Below, one piece after another: positions 8,061-15,617 of a DNA stretch of 21,842 bases. Source of the stretch: an uncultured Thalassolituus sp. (GTDB taxonomy: Bacteria > Pseudomonadota > Gammaproteobacteria > Pseudomonadales > Oceanobacteraceae); the NCBI GenBank assembly GCA_913054055.1, contig CAJXIT010000014.1, forward strand, positions 1 to 21,842, read 5' to 3'. The first letter of the stretch is position 1. Every line of letters starts with the position of its first letter. The notes under the pieces were generated by a model. It was not told the origin of the DNA, did not search any database, and was given only the letters and a program-made list of their open reading frames with translations. The position numbers were made by a program, and so were the translations under genes.

Positions 8061-9023
8061 GTGAATATTTTTGACGACGTGACACAATCTATCGGCAACA
8101 CCCCTTTAGTTCGTTTAAATAAAATCACTGATGCTAACATTTTATTAAAAATTGAAAGCCGCAACCCACCCAATTCTGTTAAGTGCTGCATTGGTGCTAA
8201 CATGATCCTTCAAGCGGAAAAAGATGGCGTGCTAAAACCTGGAATGGAAATTGTTGAACCTACCAGCGGTAATACCGGTATTGCATTAGCGTTTGTTGGT
8301 GCAGCCAAAGGCTATAAAGTCACACTTACGATGCCAGAAACCATGAGCATTGAGCGTCGTAAAATCATGAAAGCTTTGGGGGCCAATATTGTATTGACCG
8401 AAGGCCCTAAAGGAATGAAAGGGGCGGTGGTTAAAGCCCAAGAATTGGTTGATGAGTCACCAGACTCACGCCTTTTATTACAGCAATTCAGCAACCCTGC
8501 TAACCCAGCCATTCATGAAACCACCACAGGCCCTGAGATCTGGACAGACACAGATGGGGAAGTTGACGTGGTGGTTGCAGGCGTTGGAACAGGCGGCACC
8601 ATTTCTGGTGTAAGCCGCTACATCAAAACCACGGCTGGCAAAGCCATTACCAGTGTTGCCGTAGAGCCTGCAGCCTCTCCTATTATCACGCAAACTCGTA
8701 ATGGTGAAGACATCGCTCCTGCTCCACACAAAATCCAGGGCATTGGCGCAAACTTCATCCCCGACAATTTAGATCTAAGCATGATTGATCAGGTTGAGCC
8801 CATTGATCAAGATGAAGCCATTAATACCGCACAAAAATTGATGGCTGAAGAAGGGATTTTATGTGGTATCTCAGGTGGGGCTGCCGTTGCTGCCGCTTTA
8901 AAAGTGGCAAAGCAACCTGAACATCAAGGTAAAACCATTGTTGTGATTTTACCAGACAGTGGCGAACGCTATTTATCTACCATTTTATTTGATGGAATGT
9001 TCACCGCCAATGAAGGTGTTTAA
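8061..9023 (+). CDS. cysK: Cysteine synthase A (O-acetylserine sulfhydrylase)
   Basis: CysK makes L-cysteine from O-acetylserine and sulfide using PLP. The length (320) is that of the family (E. coli 323). NSVKCCIGANMI contains the PLP Lys at 41. EPTSGNTGIALA (66-77) is the substrate loop, VGTGGTISG (175-183) binds the PLP phosphate, and ISGGAAVAA and LPDSGERYLST complete the fold. The KC-x-IGANM form and the C-terminal GERYLST are those of CysK rather than CysM. The start is GTG, with a TAAGGA ribosome site 7 bases upstream. The terminator before it leaves only ~45 bases for a promoter. It ends in a strong bidirectional terminator, so it is monocistronic. Confidence 0.97.
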   Translation: MNIFDDVTQSIGNTPLVRLNKITDANILLKIESRNPPNSVKCCIGANMILQAEKDGVLKPGMEIVEPTSGNTGIALAFVGAAKGYKVTLTMPETMSIERRKIMKALGANIVLTEGPKGMKGAVVKAQELVDESPDSRLLLQQFSNPANPAIHETTTGPEIWTDTDGEVDVVVAGVGTGGTISGVSRYIKTTAGKAITSVAVEPAASPIITQTRNGEDIAPAPHKIQGIGANFIPDNLDLSMIDQVEPIDQDEAINTAQKLMAEEGILCGISGGAAVAAALKVAKQPEHQGKTIVVILPDSGERYLSTILFDGMFTANEGV

Positions 9024-9050
9024 TCCTATTCGTATTTGAATAGTTAAATA

Positions 9051-9087
9051 AAAAGCCCTAACAAAAATAATTTGTTAGGGCTTTTTT
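9051..9087. terminator. Bidirectional terminator between cysK and the barrel gene
   Basis: A perfect 15-bp stem (AAAAGCCCTAACAAA pairing with TTTGTTAGGGCTTTT, loop AATAA) has an A tract on the left and a T tract on the right. It can therefore end transcription of cysK on the plus strand and of the convergent minus-strand pair. Confidence 0.95.
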
Positions 9088-9100
9088 GTTCATGGCTTTT

Positions 9101-10135
9101 TTAATGCTCTAAACCTAGAATCATCTCTAATGTGAAGTTTAATGCAGGTGTAGCTTTGTAATCCAATTCTCTTGGAAACCCAATTTCTGGTGTGATCTCT
9201 GCAAAAATAAAACTTTTATAGATTTTTCGTCGATAACCCACACTCAGAACCACATCATTCACCTTAGTAAGACGCTCTGTATCTCCAAATGCGGCAACTC
9301 GATACAACATCGCTGAGCGGTGGCTTAATTCATCAAAAATCGAAGCGCTGGCTTCTAGATCAGCCATATCATCAGACAGTATATAATCAGCCTTAAAGCC
9401 CATGCTGAAGTGGCGAGTAAAATCTAAAGGGCGTAAAGCATTGATATCCAGTTTTGCTCCCCACTCAATATCTGTTCGCCAATAAATAGATTGCAATATT
9501 CGTGTTCGCCAATCATCAAAGTAATCCGTTCGTCTTGCCCGTATTCTACTAAAGTAAACAGGCTCTCCAGACCAGCGAACCCCATTATCCAAACTGGTTT
9601 TCCAGCGTCGTCCGTCTCGAATTTCCACACGAATGGCGGTGGAATAAGTCACATTATCAGTGGTGCCCAATACATTCGTTTCCGCACTGCCGTCTTCGTT
9701 TTCATCCGTTTCAACCAGTAGCTTAAGTCGATCACGAGTTTTAGGAAGTACGATTTTCAAGTTGAGTCCTGCTTGATAATCCACCCCTTCATCTTTCACA
9801 CGACGAGTGGTAAAAAACAAACGGCCATTACTGCCTGATGACTCATCCTCAATGGTTTCGTCATCAAAGAACGCCCCCATAAAAAAGGAATCGACCCCAT
9901 CATTTAGACTCTCTATATAGTTTGATACTAATTTTTGAGACCAATCCAACACGCCATCTTCTGAAACACTGACCTCATCATTCGTAAGCAGCTCTTCGTA
10001 AACGGGTTGATAGTCAACATTCGGAGATTCAGGTTCCAATTGCACGGAATCTGGTTGAACGGGTGCAGACAAAACTGAGACTGGAGAGCCAATCAATAAA
10101 AGAAAATAGAATCTTTTAATCGGTTTTATCATCAA
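9101..10135 (-). CDS. Predicted outer-membrane beta-barrel protein, unknown function
   Basis: The 344-residue protein starts with a signal peptide (KRFYFLLLIGSPVSVLSA, likely cut near Ala24). An acidic linker of ~35 residues follows, and then an amphipathic region (DWSQKLVSNYIESLNDGVDSF). From about residue 105 alternating strands (RLFFTTRR, AGLNLKIVLP, RLKLLVETD, TAIRVEIRD) and strongly basic turns continue to the end. The terminus FTLEMILGLEH is not the usual aromatic-ended barrel signal, but the strand pattern supports an outer-membrane barrel of 10 or more strands. It starts within the last four bases of the cation transporter gene (ATGA overlap), so the two are translated together. I do not recognise the family. 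A link with metal efflux is only inferred from position. Confidence 0.7.
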   Translation of the reverse strand: MMIKPIKRFYFLLLIGSPVSVLSAPVQPDSVQLEPESPNVDYQPVYEELLTNDEVSVSEDGVLDWSQKLVSNYIESLNDGVDSFFMGAFFDDETIEDESSGSNGRLFFTTRRVKDEGVDYQAGLNLKIVLPKTRDRLKLLVETDENEDGSAETNVLGTTDNVTYSTAIRVEIRDGRRWKTSLDNGVRWSGEPVYFSRIRARRTDYFDDWRTRILQSIYWRTDIEWGAKLDINALRPLDFTRHFSMGFKADYILSDDMADLEASASIFDELSHRSAMLYRVAAFGDTERLTKVNDVVLSVGYRRKIYKSFIFAEITPEIGFPRELDYKATPALNFTLEMILGLEH

Positions 10136-10998
10136 TCAAACTTTACCGGGTCTAAATGAACGATCACATCCGCATTGGAATAAATGTCTTTAATTTGCTT
10201 TTCAATTCGATCCCCGATCTCATGGGCAGACCAAAGGGGCAAATCTTCATCCATCTCTAAATGAAACTGAACAAATAAATTGGGTCCAGATTGACGACAT
10301 CGCACGTCATGGCAACCTGCACTGCCTGGAGCCGTTTTCACCAGTTCTAAAATACGCGCTTCTACTTCAGGCAAATGCTGATCCATCAAATCCTCAAACG
10401 CTTTACGGCCTACCTGCCAAGCACTCACACATAAAAAGATACCAATGCCGATGGCCATAACCGCATCCATCCACACAATGCCAAAATCCACAAATACCAA
10501 GGCCAAAATCACAGCCAAATTCATCAACAAATCACCTTGATAATGCAGCGAATCCGCCTCTACCACCAAAGACCGAACTTTTGACGTGACATACTTCTGA
10601 AAAGCCACCAGCAAAAGAGTTAGCACAATGGCCAGTACACTCACAGCAATGCCCACTTCGCTTGCAACCACCTGACGTTCGTCAAACATGACATCAAAAC
10701 TATTCAGAACTAAAACCACGGCCGAGCCAATCATAAACGCTGATTGAGCCAATGCTGCAATGGATTCTAATTTACCGTGTCCAAATTTATGATCATCATC
10801 TGCAGGGGCAAGCGCAAAACGCAGAGCAAAAAAGTTCATTAAAGACGTAATGCCATCTAATAACGAATCCAATAGCGAGCCTAAAAGGCTAACAGACCCA
10901 GTGACCAAATACGCCCATGTTTTGGTAATGATTAAAACCAATGCAACTAGAACAGAAGCCAGTGTCGCTTGCTTGCTCAGTTTACTCGTATCGCCCAT
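10132..10998 (-). CDS. fieF: FieF-type cation diffusion facilitator
   Basis: A CDF transporter of 288 residues, expected to export Zn(II) or Fe(II) from the cytosol in exchange for protons. Six membrane helices occupy roughly residues 10-205, and the C-terminal ~85 residues are the cytosolic dimer domain (HDVRCRQSG, HLEMDEDLPL). The membrane metal site is intact: Asp44 and Asp48 in SLLDSLLDG with His152 and Asp156 in LHYQGD. These correspond to Asp45/49 and His153/Asp157 of E. coli FieF. PADDDHKFGHGKLES is the characteristic loop after helix 2. A strong AAGGGTG ribosome site precedes the ATG. The barrel gene downstream overlaps it by 4 bases. The metal used cannot be decided from sequence. 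Confidence 0.93.
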   Translation of the reverse strand: MGDTSKLSKQATLASVLVALVLIITKTWAYLVTGSVSLLGSLLDSLLDGITSLMNFFALRFALAPADDDHKFGHGKLESIAALAQSAFMIGSAVVLVLNSFDVMFDERQVVASEVGIAVSVLAIVLTLLLVAFQKYVTSKVRSLVVEADSLHYQGDLLMNLAVILALVFVDFGIVWMDAVMAIGIGIFLCVSAWQVGRKAFEDLMDQHLPEVEARILELVKTAPGSAGCHDVRCRQSGPNLFVQFHLEMDEDLPLWSAHEIGDRIEKQIKDIYSNADVIVHLDPVKFD

Positions 10999-11154
10999 TT
11001 GGCAGCACCCTTATTCTATTAATTAAGCCTAGCATACCAAAGTTCATGCTTGCTTGACGGATTAGTTAAAAATAGCCAGTTTAAACAACACGTTGCAACA
11101 TAAGATAAACCTGCAAATTTCTATATTTTTACTAACCTATAAATAGTGAATCCA

Positions 11155-12072
11155 ATGGAAACTTACATGCCCCTAGTCTTGGTAGTGGACGACTCTCAAA
11201 CCCAGAGAGCCATCATTTCAGAGTACCTAAAGCCACTGGGCTGTGACGTGGTTTTAGCCGCCTCTGGAGAAGAAGCGCTCATTAAAGTGTCCGAGCAGGT
11301 TCCAGACCTAATCATCATGGATGTCGAAATGCCTGGTTTAAACGGATTTGAATCCTGCAAAGCCATTCGCGGTTTCCTACAAGATAACTGGGTTCCCATT
11401 GTTTATTTAACCGGGCGAACCGACCCTGCCGATCTGGTGGAAGGGTTAAATGTGGGTGGCGACGCATACATTACCAAACCTGTGCACCAAGACGTGCTGG
11501 TTGCCATATCAAAAGCCATGCTGAGAGTATCCAGTGTGCAATCTGAGCTGCTTAAGGCTAATAAAAAACTGGATGAAGTCGCACACTTTGATGCCTTGAC
11601 CCAAGTGATGAATCGCAGGGGCTATGAAGATATGTTAGACCGGCTTTGGAAGGATCACGATAGACGCAATACACCCTTAAGTATCCTGCTAATGGATATC
11701 GATTTTTTCAAAAAGTACAATGATGGCTATGGCCATATCAAAGGCGATGAGTGTCTTCGTGAAGTGGCACAGGTTCTTAAAAAAGAGCTTAAACGGCCCA
11801 TTGATGTATTAGCCCGATACGGCGGAGAAGAGTTTGTGGTACTGCTCCCAGATACTGACCTTGAGGGGGCAAAATTGGTAGGGAGTCGCTTCATTCAGGC
11901 CATGGCTAAAGCCAATATACCCCATGAATTCAGTGACGCAGAAAGTCATGTAACAGTGAGCATCGGAGCTGCTCAAAAACAGTCTGACCAAGCCCCTACC
12001 GACCTATTACAAACCGCTGATAAGGCGTTATATAAAGCCAAAGAAGCGGGTAGAAACCAAGTTATTGCCTAG
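11155..12072 (+). CDS. PleD-like response regulator diguanylate cyclase (REC-GGDEF)
   Basis: A receiver domain (~residues 6-125) is joined by a short helical linker to a GGDEF domain (~140-305), predicting phosphorylation-controlled synthesis of c-di-GMP. Numbered from the ATG at 11155, the receiver has Asp12/Asp13, the phosphoacceptor Asp56 (IIMDVEMPG), Thr86 and Lys108 (ITKPV). The cyclase has FDALTQVMNRRGY, MDIDFFKKYND, GGEEF (223-227) and the RxxD inhibition site RPID (214-217). Starts at GTG 11146 and ATG 11167 are also possible; the last has a weak GGAA before it and would still hold the whole receiver. No kinase is adjacent. The tandem-receiver protein lies 135 bases downstream on the same strand, so the two may act in one pathway. 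Confidence 0.95.
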   Translation: METYMPLVLVVDDSQTQRAIISEYLKPLGCDVVLAASGEEALIKVSEQVPDLIIMDVEMPGLNGFESCKAIRGFLQDNWVPIVYLTGRTDPADLVEGLNVGGDAYITKPVHQDVLVAISKAMLRVSSVQSELLKANKKLDEVAHFDALTQVMNRRGYEDMLDRLWKDHDRRNTPLSILLMDIDFFKKYNDGYGHIKGDECLREVAQVLKKELKRPIDVLARYGGEEFVVLLPDTDLEGAKLVGSRFIQAMAKANIPHEFSDAESHVTVSIGAAQKQSDQAPTDLLQTADKALYKAKEAGRNQVIA

Positions 12073-12207
12073 TCATTAGCTCATTCGATCAATCCACTCA
12101 CAATCATCTTCTTGTTAACCCCCCTATCATAGAGAGCTCAATCAACAGGTTTCGTGCCGAAATGAAGCTTTGATCTATACTTAAATCATGCGACTTAAGG
12201 TGAGTAT

Positions 12208-12996
12208 ATGTCCCTAGAAATTAAAGACTTAACCATTCTGTTAATCGAGCCCTCTCATACACAGAGCAAAATTCTGAAACAGGTATTGAGTGATGAAGGT
12301 ATTTGTAAAATTGATATCGTAAAAAGTGGCCATGAAGCCATATCTTATCTTGATAGTTGCCACCCTGATTTGGTCATCAGCACCATGTATTTCGATGATA
12401 TGACAGCCATTGAACTGCTCACATCCATGCGTGCAAAATCCAATACCATGGACATTAATTTTATGCTGGTTTCAAGTGAGACCAGCTTTAATATGATCAA
12501 TCCCATCAAACAAGCGGGTGTGCTTGCAGTATTACCAAAACCGTTTGACCGCCGTGACTTTCGAACTGCGCTCATTGCAGCCAAAGACACTCTAGAAGTT
12601 TCAAACTTAGAACTGGAAAACTTTGATCTGGATACACTAAAAGGCCTAGTGGTTGACGACTCCTCAACTGCACGTCGGCATATTAGTAAACTGTTAATGG
12701 CATGCGGTGTTGAAAGCTTAGTAGAAGCGGATAATGGTAAATCGGCTATTGAAATGCTCAGAAATGAGCCCATTGATTTTATTATCACCGATTACAATAT
12801 GCCGGAAATGAACGGACAAGAACTGGCGGAATATTTACACGGGTCTGAGTTTTCTCACTTACCAGTATTAATGGTTACCAGTGAATCAAACGATGCAAGG
12901 CTCAGTGCTATTCGTCAGGCTGGCGTTTGTGCACTGTTTGATAAAACCATTGATCCAGCATCATTGAAAAACACGCTCACCAACGCTTTAAATTGA
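12208..12996 (+). CDS. Tandem-receiver protein with a degenerate first receiver
   Basis: This 262-residue protein has two receiver domains and no output domain. The first (~8-128) keeps the fold and the switch Lys (VLPKPF, Lys111). However, its acidic pair is reduced to Glu14-Pro15, and the phosphoacceptor position in VISTMYFDDM is Thr59, so it should not be phosphorylated in the normal way. The second (~145-262) is complete: Asp150/Asp151 in VVDDSS, phosphoacceptor Asp195 in ITDYNMPEMNG, Thr224 and Lys246, with Lys followed by Thr instead of Pro. It has a strong TAAGGTGA ribosome site. Similar CheY-like pairs act as phosphate sinks or protein-interaction switches. It follows the REC-GGDEF gene; convergent small genes begin 4 bases after its stop. 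Confidence 0.92.
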   Translation: MSLEIKDLTILLIEPSHTQSKILKQVLSDEGICKIDIVKSGHEAISYLDSCHPDLVISTMYFDDMTAIELLTSMRAKSNTMDINFMLVSSETSFNMINPIKQAGVLAVLPKPFDRRDFRTALIAAKDTLEVSNLELENFDLDTLKGLVVDDSSTARRHISKLLMACGVESLVEADNGKSAIEMLRNEPIDFIITDYNMPEMNGQELAEYLHGSEFSHLPVLMVTSESNDARLSAIRQAGVCALFDKTIDPASLKNTLTNALN

Positions 12997-13000
12997 ATGG

Positions 13001-13237
13001 TCAGTCAGTAAGAATTAAGCGTCGACTGCCTTTTTTCAACTGACAGACCAGCTCCATTTTATTTGGCTGCTTAATGGTTTTGATATCACCTTTTTGATAC
13101 ATGCCCACCGCCAGTTCAAGCAAATGACTTAATACTGACTGGGCCTGCTCTTCAGTCCCACCGTTATTCACATACTCCTGAACAAAATCAACGGTATTAT
13201 TTAATGGCTTAATGGTCACTAAGTCATCTTGGTTCAT
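13001..13237 (-). CDS. Small uncharacterised protein, last gene of the Sel1-LPLAT operon
   Basis: A 78-residue soluble protein I do not recognise. It has a helical middle (EEQAQSVLSHLLELAVGMYQKG) and a basic C-terminus (QLKKGSRRLILTD) that could be a beta strand pair. The start overlaps the stop of the upstream gene by one base (TAATG), with an AAAGAGG ribosome site, so translation is coupled. It ends 4 bases from the convergent tandem-receiver gene. The overlap and good ribosome site make it a credible gene; the role is unknown. Confidence 0.65.
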   Translation of the reverse strand: MNQDDLVTIKPLNNTVDFVQEYVNNGGTEEQAQSVLSHLLELAVGMYQKGDIKTIKQPNKMELVCQLKKGSRRLILTD

Positions 13238-13494
13238 TATTTAGCCTCTTTAGAGAATTGCTGCCTTGCTTGTTCACAAGCACCGTCTTTTGACTCACCT
13301 TGAAAACTAAATTGTTGTTTATCGGCACGTATGATTAATAAAACAGGTGCCTGCCAACGCATAAAAAATCCATTGCCTAAATCTTGTTCTAAGCGTTCGC
13401 ACGAAGGTTTTGGCCAAAAGCTAATAATTAAAGCCAAAGCAAATAAAGATATCGTAAACACCCCAAACGGCAGTTTTTTATCAGCCAACATCAT
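13237..13494 (-). CDS. Small single-pass membrane protein (85 aa)
   Basis: An 85-residue protein with one hydrophobic segment (about residues 9-28, PFGVFTISLFALALIISFWP) and a ~57-residue polar tail containing Cys32 and a Cys near the end (DGACEQARQQF). The tail (FFMRWQAPVLLIIRADKQQFSFQG) looks like a short beta domain. With Asp-Lys-Lys before the helix, the tail could lie on the periplasmic side, where its two Cys could form a disulfide; this is inference. The gene starts inside the last 14 bases of the acyltransferase gene, with AAGGAA as ribosome site, and is one of four tightly packed minus-strand genes. I do not know the family. Confidence 0.65.
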   Translation of the reverse strand: MMLADKKLPFGVFTISLFALALIISFWPKPSCERLEQDLGNGFFMRWQAPVLLIIRADKQQFSFQGESKDGACEQARQQFSKEAK

Positions 13495-14596
13495 TGTATT
13501 TTTTCCTTACTGGCTCAGCATAATTTTTAATCAGTTGTGAATAACTATCATGTTTCAATACGTCAGAAAATCTTTGGCTCCACTGATCAAAGATAGGGCT
13601 ATTACTAGTAGCATCTTCTGTTAATAACTCATGGGCTAGAACATTGTTTTCAAAAATTTCATAGCCGTTATAAATCTGTTCATCAATTTTGTTAGCCCAG
13701 TCTTCTGCTTGGTTGGATTCCAAATTAAGTGGTGCTGAAAATTCGATGGTAACATTACCCTTATGACCTTTTAGACCTTTTATAATGGTTTGAAAATCTT
13801 CATCCTTAGTTTTTTCATAAACCTTATTTTTTTCAACCATGGTAATTTCATTGGCTTTATCTATATCACAAGGATCCCATTCATAACTAATGGAAACGGG
13901 AACGATATTTAAAAACTTCATACTGTCTTTAAATTCCCAGCCCAATTTTCTACCGGCTAAATGCAACATTTTTAAAACAGCCGTATCCGTTTTATCGCAG
14001 TTATCTTTTGCTCGACCTTCTTTTTGAGCAATCCAAATACTGTGATTTTGCTTGATGCTTTCATGCACGTAGGATGACAGAGTCTGCACCGCTTCTAACT
14101 TCTCCCTACGGGCAGAAATTGAACGCTTGACCACAAAGCTTTTATTTAAACGCATGAGTTTTGCAACAAATGGGCGCCCTAATAAATTATCTCCTATGGC
14201 CACTTTACTGGTCGCAAAACCCGATGATAATAAGGCGTAATTCACTAACATAGGGTCCATTGCAATGTCCCTATGATTACTCATAAATAAATAGGTTTTA
14301 TCTTTTTCTAGGTTCTCTATTCCTTTAACACTAAAAGTATCAATTGTTTGATCAATAATCGACTGCACAAAAGGGGCGATGGTCTTTTGCCAATTTGCGA
14401 CATCATTAATGCCTTCAAACTGCTTTTTTAATTTCTTTTGTAAGTTTTTCTTAACTAAAAATGGTAAAAACTGATGCAATTTAGGGTGAGCTTGCTGCGC
14501 AATAAAACTCAAAAAGTCGCCATCATTTAACAAGGAGGTTAAAACACTGCTTACTTCATGATCTTGATAAGCACGGATATCATCAAAATTCGACAT
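13481..14596 (-). CDS. LPLAT-superfamily acyltransferase with unusual NH-x5-D motif
   Basis: A 371-residue cytosolic-face glycerophospholipid acyltransferase-like protein. The conserved block FMSNHRDIAMDPMLVNYAL has His108 and Asp114, one residue more than the H-x4-D spacing of PlsC and YihG. The second motif is IAQKEGRAKD (Glu-Gly-Arg near 197), and VPVSISYEWDPCD forms a later strand. About 90 residues of helical N-terminus precede the catalytic domain and ~150 follow it. No clear membrane helix is seen. I believe proteins with this NHRD-I-x-MDP form are a recurring gammaproteobacterial family, often labelled 1-acylglycerol-3-phosphate acyltransferase, but its substrate is not established. 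Two bases separate it from the Sel1 gene and it overlaps the next gene by 14 bases. Confidence 0.82.
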   Translation of the reverse strand: MSNFDDIRAYQDHEVSSVLTSLLNDGDFLSFIAQQAHPKLHQFLPFLVKKNLQKKLKKQFEGINDVANWQKTIAPFVQSIIDQTIDTFSVKGIENLEKDKTYLFMSNHRDIAMDPMLVNYALLSSGFATSKVAIGDNLLGRPFVAKLMRLNKSFVVKRSISARREKLEAVQTLSSYVHESIKQNHSIWIAQKEGRAKDNCDKTDTAVLKMLHLAGRKLGWEFKDSMKFLNIVPVSISYEWDPCDIDKANEITMVEKNKVYEKTKDEDFQTIIKGLKGHKGNVTIEFSAPLNLESNQAEDWANKIDEQIYNGYEIFENNVLAHELLTEDATSNSPIFDQWSQRFSDVLKHDSYSQLIKNYAEPVRKKYNDVG

Positions 14597-14598
14597 AA

Positions 14599-15120
14599 CT
14601 AGTTTTGCTTACCGTGCTTAATAAATTCAGAAAACCAGTACTCAGCTTTCCCATTATCTGTCTTGATGCCAAATAAGCCTTGCTCATAAATTTTGTTCAA
14701 TCGTAATGCTGACATGACATGTCCTGCTTTTGCAGCACTCAGATATAACGCAACGGGATCTTTTAACTGATTATCAGAGTTTTCAGTTTTACTTTCGGCT
14801 TCCACTGGCATCACATCCATCAAGCTTTTGTCTGTTAACGCCTCAGCCAGCATGAACTGGGCCTCTCTATTACCTTCAGATGCTGATGCACGTAAATATC
14901 CTATGGAAGCAATTTTATTGTAGGCAGTGGCGCCACGGTACTTAAGCAATTGTCCAAATAACACTTGGGCCTTACCCCAGCCCAAATCAGCGGATCGCTG
15001 CAGTTCACGCATAGCAAGTTCATGAATACGAAGATGAAGTTTTGCAATGCCAGTGAAAAATAACACAGCGCCAATGCAGTAGTGGGCGATGGCCAACATT
15101 CTAAAAAGTGGTTTTTTCAT
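14599..15120 (-). CDS. Sel1-repeat membrane-anchored protein
   Basis: This 173-residue protein has an N-terminal hydrophobic segment (about 8-26, MLAIAHYCIGAVLFFTGIA), probably a signal anchor rather than a cleaved peptide. Three Sel1/TPR-like repeats follow: LQRSADLGWGKAQVLFGQLL (40-59), YLRASASEGNREAQFMLAEAL (75-95) and LYLSAAKAGHVMSALRLNKIYEQG (125-148). They carry the typical A..G...A...L..... pattern. Such repeats bind other proteins, so it is probably a scaffold at the inner membrane or in the periplasm. It has a TAAGGT ribosome site and is the first of four minus-strand genes; the acyltransferase begins 2 bases after its stop. The partner is unknown. Confidence 0.8.
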   Translation of the reverse strand: MKKPLFRMLAIAHYCIGAVLFFTGIAKLHLRIHELAMRELQRSADLGWGKAQVLFGQLLKYRGATAYNKIASIGYLRASASEGNREAQFMLAEALTDKSLMDVMPVEAESKTENSDNQLKDPVALYLSAAKAGHVMSALRLNKIYEQGLFGIKTDNGKAEYWFSEFIKHGKQN

Positions 15121-15188
15121 ATTACCTTACGAAATCATAGGTTTTTCTAGCTTGAAGCTTATGGGACAATACCCAAAATCAATCATAA

Positions 15189-15581
15189 ATGGAGCCAGAT
15201 GTGACTGTTGACTCATGGCAACCCACTCCAACACCTCAAGCCATCAGTGCTGAAGACATTAATCGCTTATTAAGCTGCGCTACGGATTTTCAAACAAATA
15301 AAAACTTTACACCAGAATTCGATTGGATTCAGCCATTTGCTCAAGTAGATGCTGGTATTTGGCAAAACGCGGTGGAAAATTTAAATGATGAGCAATTAAT
15401 AGACGTGATTAAACTGCTCACCTGTTTAGAAACCACGCTAAATTGGGACTTGGCGGAAAAATCACCCGTCATTGCTGTGTTTAAGGCATGTAAGAAAAAA
15501 TCAGGGGTGAATCGAGAATTGGTGAAATGGGTCAAAGCAAATTCTGATAATCAATATTTACCCTTTGGCCCACTTCTCTAA
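15189..15581 (+). CDS. Uncharacterised protein (130 aa)
   Basis: A soluble, mostly helical protein that I do not recognise. The N-terminus is proline-rich (SWQPTPTPQ). Recognisable stretches are SAEDINRLLSCATDF, DWIQPFAQVDAGIWQNAVENLNDEQLIDVIKLLTCLETTL, and a basic region FKACKKKSGVNRELVKWVK. The ATG at 15189 has no Shine-Dalgarno, but a GTG at 15201 has GGAG 6 bases upstream, so the shorter form is possible. It is divergent from the Sel1 operon (68 bases between starts) and converges on the hybrid kinase. The LLTCLETTLNWDLAEKSPVI helix pair and the ending NQYLPFGPLL look like a conserved small fold, but no function can be given. Confidence 0.65.
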   Translation: MEPDVTVDSWQPTPTPQAISAEDINRLLSCATDFQTNKNFTPEFDWIQPFAQVDAGIWQNAVENLNDEQLIDVIKLLTCLETTLNWDLAEKSPVIAVFKACKKKSGVNRELVKWVKANSDNQYLPFGPLL

Positions 15582-15617
15582 AGGCATAGTGGCTTTCAGT
15601 AGTGATTGAAGGCCCTG

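Noticed and set aside
11041..11145. Possible sigma70 promoter (TTGACG near 11054 or TTGCAA near 11093) before the REC-GGDEF gene
   Set aside because: Neither -35-like element has a matching -10 at 16-18 bases.
12345..12788. 147-codon open frame opposite the tandem-receiver gene
   Set aside because: It lies wholly inside a clear coding gene on the other strand, is rich in Ser and Arg as antisense frames often are, and shows no motif or ribosome site.
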